Origin: Perca fluviatilis
Taxonomy: Eukaryota > Chordata > Actinopteri > Perciformes > Percidae
Length of the DNA stretch: 64,000 nucleotides
Direction of reading: 5' to 3'
Assembly (NCBI RefSeq): GCF_010015445.1
Contig: NC_053116.1
Span: 32,794,785-32,858,784, forward strand
Under the pieces are notes generated by a model. It made no database searches. It was not told the DNA's origin and worked only from the letters and a program-made list of their open reading frames with translations. Positions 60,861-64,000 of the stretch are shown here, one piece after another. How positions within the stretch are numbered: position 1 is the stretch's first letter; each line of letters opens with the position of its first letter. A program made the translations under genes and the position numbers.

Positions 60861-61560
60861 GTTTGTGCGTAAGTGTTGGCCTGGGGAGATGGAATCTGGT
60901 GTGGTGTGTTTGTTCTGGCTTAGCGGCCGCCCTCAGCAGGCCCCACTGGGCACTGGGAGAGAGAGATGTAGAGGAATAAATGGAGAAGAAGAAGAGATAT
61001 GAGAGAAGAAGGAATGGGTCAATGAGCAGTGTGAAAGCATCAAACCAGGTAAAGCCTGATCCATGCTAAATTCCCAAATAGAAGCAGTTATAGGTACACA
61101 GTCAAAATTGGGTAACTGTAGTCATAACAACTGGAAATTTGAAACAACGTGGACTAATTCCAGGATTGGCTCAGCGAGGAGAAACTGGAACCAGTACATG
61201 ACTCCAGAAGGTTTTCATTTGTCTTGTTAAAGGCTAGTTCAATTGCTTGATTTTTCCAACAATACCACCAGATTTCATTATGAGTTTGGTGGCATGGCTT
61301 CCATTGAATGTTCGGCGCACCAAGCCCTACGAAGTCAGAATGAGACGTTTGCTGACCCAGTGACATACAGTACCTGCCCGAAACCTGCCAGTTTTATGTC
61401 GACGTTCCCAATTTACGTTGTCCTCTCTTGGTATCCTCCTGGGATAGCAGATTCTGCCTAAATATATTTTTATTTATCATCACAGCTTTATAAGGCCCTA
61501 AACTACTCATGCCCATTCTGATTGATAAAGTCATGTTCTGAGAGATAGAGGATGGATACC
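60861..61560. other. Intron 3, no feature recognised
   Basis: Short opposite-strand frames at 61154-61461 lack domains. Confidence 0.35.
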
Positions 61561-61983
61561 AGACCCGAGCCCGCCGGGACCCACCGGTACCCGCTGGGCC
61601 GGGTTCGGACAGATATATAGAAATGACGTTCGGGTTCGGGTCGGGCTCGGTCACATCAGTGCGATAAGGCATTGAACATTTTAAATTTAAAACAGCTTAT
61701 GTTGTGTTCACGTGTACAGTGTGTTAACGTGCGCGTGTTGCCCTGTGTGCGCTAATGCGCTCATCTGTTGACATTTCCGAATGCCTTCCTACAGTTGCTT
61801 AAGATAAGCGGGCTTTCCACACAAACAAACGTACGTGTGTCATTAGTATGAGGGAAAAAAATGAGATTTTAGCTCGGACATAAATATCTTATGGCCTATC
61901 GGGCTCGGGTCGGGTTCGGTTACTGCTCTGTCGGACGCGGGCCGGGCTCGGACAGAAAAATGCGGCCCGATCCGCACTCTACT
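61561..61983 (-). mobile_element. hAT-like repeat with GGGTTCGG-rich arms
   Basis: Two GC-rich arms (61561-61655 and 61895-61983), built from CGGGTTCGGGTCGGGCTCGG-type units, enclose an AT-richer centre. They contrast sharply with the surrounding base composition. Ends and target duplication are not clear; hAT-like is inferred from similar teleost repeats. Confidence 0.5.
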
Positions 61984-62360
61984 GAGAGACAGAGTGAAGT
62001 GGATTCCACATTCCACATCCACATTCTTTAAGGAGGAATTTCCTTTCGTAAAATTCTGGAAAAAATGCTGGTGTGACTGAGTGTGAACAAACAAACAAAC
62101 ATACTGATGTGCATTCTTTCATATATGTTCGATTATGTTAAATTATTATCATTAGAATCAGTAGATCAGTGCCACTGCTCTGATTTGAGGTGCATGTCGG
62201 ATAAAACAACTTGTTGAAGCTTTACCAGATTCTGCACTCCGCTTTCTCCGTTATTTTGCCACTTAGCTATACTGACAACTAGAACTAGAGCTCAACGGTG
62301 TGGTTCTCGGAGTGAAAATCCCATTAATATTCTGAATCAAGATTTTGATTATTAGCCATA

Positions 62361-63485
62361 GGGCCCTATCTTGCACTCAGCGCAATTGCCTTTGTACACC
62401 GACGCATGTATCGTTCCTATTTTGCACCCGACGCACAGCGGACTTTTCCCTCCACAGACGCACGTCGGTAAATTAGGGAATGTATTTGCGCTCCAGGGGG
62501 CGGTTCAGCGAAAAGAGGAGGCGTGTTCCGGCCCAAACGTTACGTAGTCCTATTTTGCAGTTTCAGAAAACAATTCCGCCACTGACCAGGAAAAACCTGG
62601 TCTAAAGTCAGTGGCGCTAGTCTAAAGTCAGTAGCGCGTTATTCAGATGCTATTTTAGGGACGAATGCTTGGCCATAATGTAGCGTGTGCACAACGCGCA
62701 TACACTTCTCTCATCTACAACAGTTCCCATTTTTGAAAACCATACATAATTACAAAGAAAAATATTACTGAAAATGCGCTTCAGATGTTTGGATAGATCA
62801 GGAGGCACTTACAGTACAGTCCTCAAAAAGTCGCAGCATTCTTTGTGGCTTGTTGTGTTTTACACATTTCCATGAATCGTGGATGTGTTGATGACATAAA
62901 TGAGGAAATATTAGAGGACTTAAGGAGACGTGATGTTGAACTACGGTGGGATTGGACACTCCGGCGGAATCTGGTGAATATGGAGTAGCCTAATGTGCGA
63001 TGCGCTCCTGGTGGAGCGGGTGGATGGAGATGGAGTGAGGGGAGGAGGAAGGGGCACAACAGGTGCAGGTGGTGCATTTGGAGGCCCACACTCCATGGCT
63101 GCAGCAATCCTCTTCAGACTTGAGGTGATACGCCCGAGAGGCCGCAGCAACATCGCCGCCCGGCCAAGACGGGCATTTATTACTTTGCCGCATCCCGGAC
63201 AGCTCCGCTGGCGTGCGCCAGGCAAATCCGCCGTCATAATAGCAGTCCGCCATGGAACAAGCGCGCCTGCTCTTAAAGGGAATGTGAGATGACGCTCTGA
63301 TTGGTTATTTTCACGTTACGCCCAAACCACACCTAGCTACTTCAGACCAACCCATTTTAGATTTGCGTCGGGCGCAAGAGTCATTTATCCCGCTGGTATA
63401 ATAGCAACAGCGCCCGAGATCCGCCCACAAAGCTACTTGCGTTTGGCGTTTCATACTTGCGTTTCAGATCGTTAAAATAGGGCCC
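62361..63485. mobile_element. Harbinger-like element, non-autonomous
   Basis: It begins GGGCCCTATCTTGCAC and its right end inverts to GGGCCCTATTTTAACGATCT. ATA flanks both sides (62358-62360 and 63486-63488), a 3-base duplication as in PIF/Harbinger elements. The sub-terminal regions are rich in GACGCA/TGCGTC motifs. The inner, CpG-rich part (62820-63290) has overlapping minus frames (63253-62990 and 63237-62941), which may be the remains of a second Harbinger ORF. No catalytic frame is left. Confidence 0.75.
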
Positions 63486-63488
63486 ATA

Positions 63489-64000
63489 ATGTCTTAACCA
63501 TCCAAGGTGGACTTACCAAGAGCTAGGAGATTGTGAAACGGTGGTATACAGTATGCTCCTGTAGAAGCCGCAATTCTGCATGAAGTCAACCTTCAATCAA
63601 AACATGTTTTATTTGCAATGTCATGGAGAAGTACTACACTACCCACAATCCTAAACATAACAGCGTAACAGCGTAAAGCGTCTCTGATTGGTAGAGCTCA
63701 CTATTACCATGGTAATGATTGTTATGTACACCTTCTTGTACCTTTGCCTATTTTTCCTTTTTTGTTTTGTGCTGAATCAAATGTTTTATGGTCACAATTC
63801 CTCTCAGGAGACGTTAAAAAACTGGACAGTCACTGTTGAGATCTATTACTGAAATATCTGCACTTTACTGTCAGACTATATCTATCCCAGTTGCATTAAA
63901 GCATTAAAGAGGTTTGGAGAAGGTGCTTGTTTTTGCATGCAATAATCTTCAGTATGTAAATACAGTCATAGACAAACAAACACATTGTAAAAATCCCAGG
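63489..64000. other. No feature recognised; intron 3 continues
   Basis: No feature was seen up to the right edge. Confidence 0.4.

Overview
The window is vertebrate nuclear DNA, most likely from a spiny-rayed (percomorph) teleost. The evidence is an AT-rich, intron-scale layout, very long (TG)n/(CA)n tracts, many teleost-type MITEs (hAT, TTAA-flanked, Tc1/mariner and Harbinger-like), a tRNA-headed SINE with a 'pyrimidine-rich / ATAAAGGCC' tail, and decayed L2/CR1-like and L1-like LINEs. I see no operons, phage, CRISPR array or intact RNA gene. Species assignment is inference.

One protein-coding gene can be supported: the 5' part of a tensin on the + strand. Exon 1 (22836-22964) encodes a 43-residue N-terminus starting MGCVLSS, which fits dual acylation. 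Exon 2 (44821-44926) and the 38-base exon 3 (45688-45725) encode a tensin-type C1 (zinc) domain whose ligand spacing and reading phases match across both junctions. A second possible first exon (30843-30866, leader from about 30600) also ends in phase 0 on a good donor and would give a C1 isoform without the acylation head. The final C1 cysteine and the phosphatase/C2, SH2 and PTB domains are not in the window; intron 3 runs from 45726 off the right edge.

Layout: 1-15 kb is gene-free flank with a nested fold-back element (3.8-5.2 kb), several MITEs and a LINE ruin (10.15-12.25 kb). The 15.8-21.6 kb stretch holds a duplicated 430-base block; one copy carries a hAT MITE with 8-base target duplications and the other keeps the empty site, about 1.2 kb upstream of tensin exon 1. 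The 22-22.8 kb stretch is a purine-rich leader/promoter region. Intron 1 (22965-44820) is loaded with TTAA-flanked MITEs, hAT elements and ten or so TG/CA tracts that are TG-oriented from 29 to 37 kb and CA-oriented from 41 to 44.5 kb. Intron 3 (45.7-64 kb) holds a 17-base minisatellite, SINEs, a four-copy dispersed repeat, a piggyBac-type MITE, an L1 tail and a 1.1-kb Harbinger-like element.

All coordinates and repeats come from reading the sequence by eye. Family names rest on terminal repeats and target duplications, and no database search was possible.
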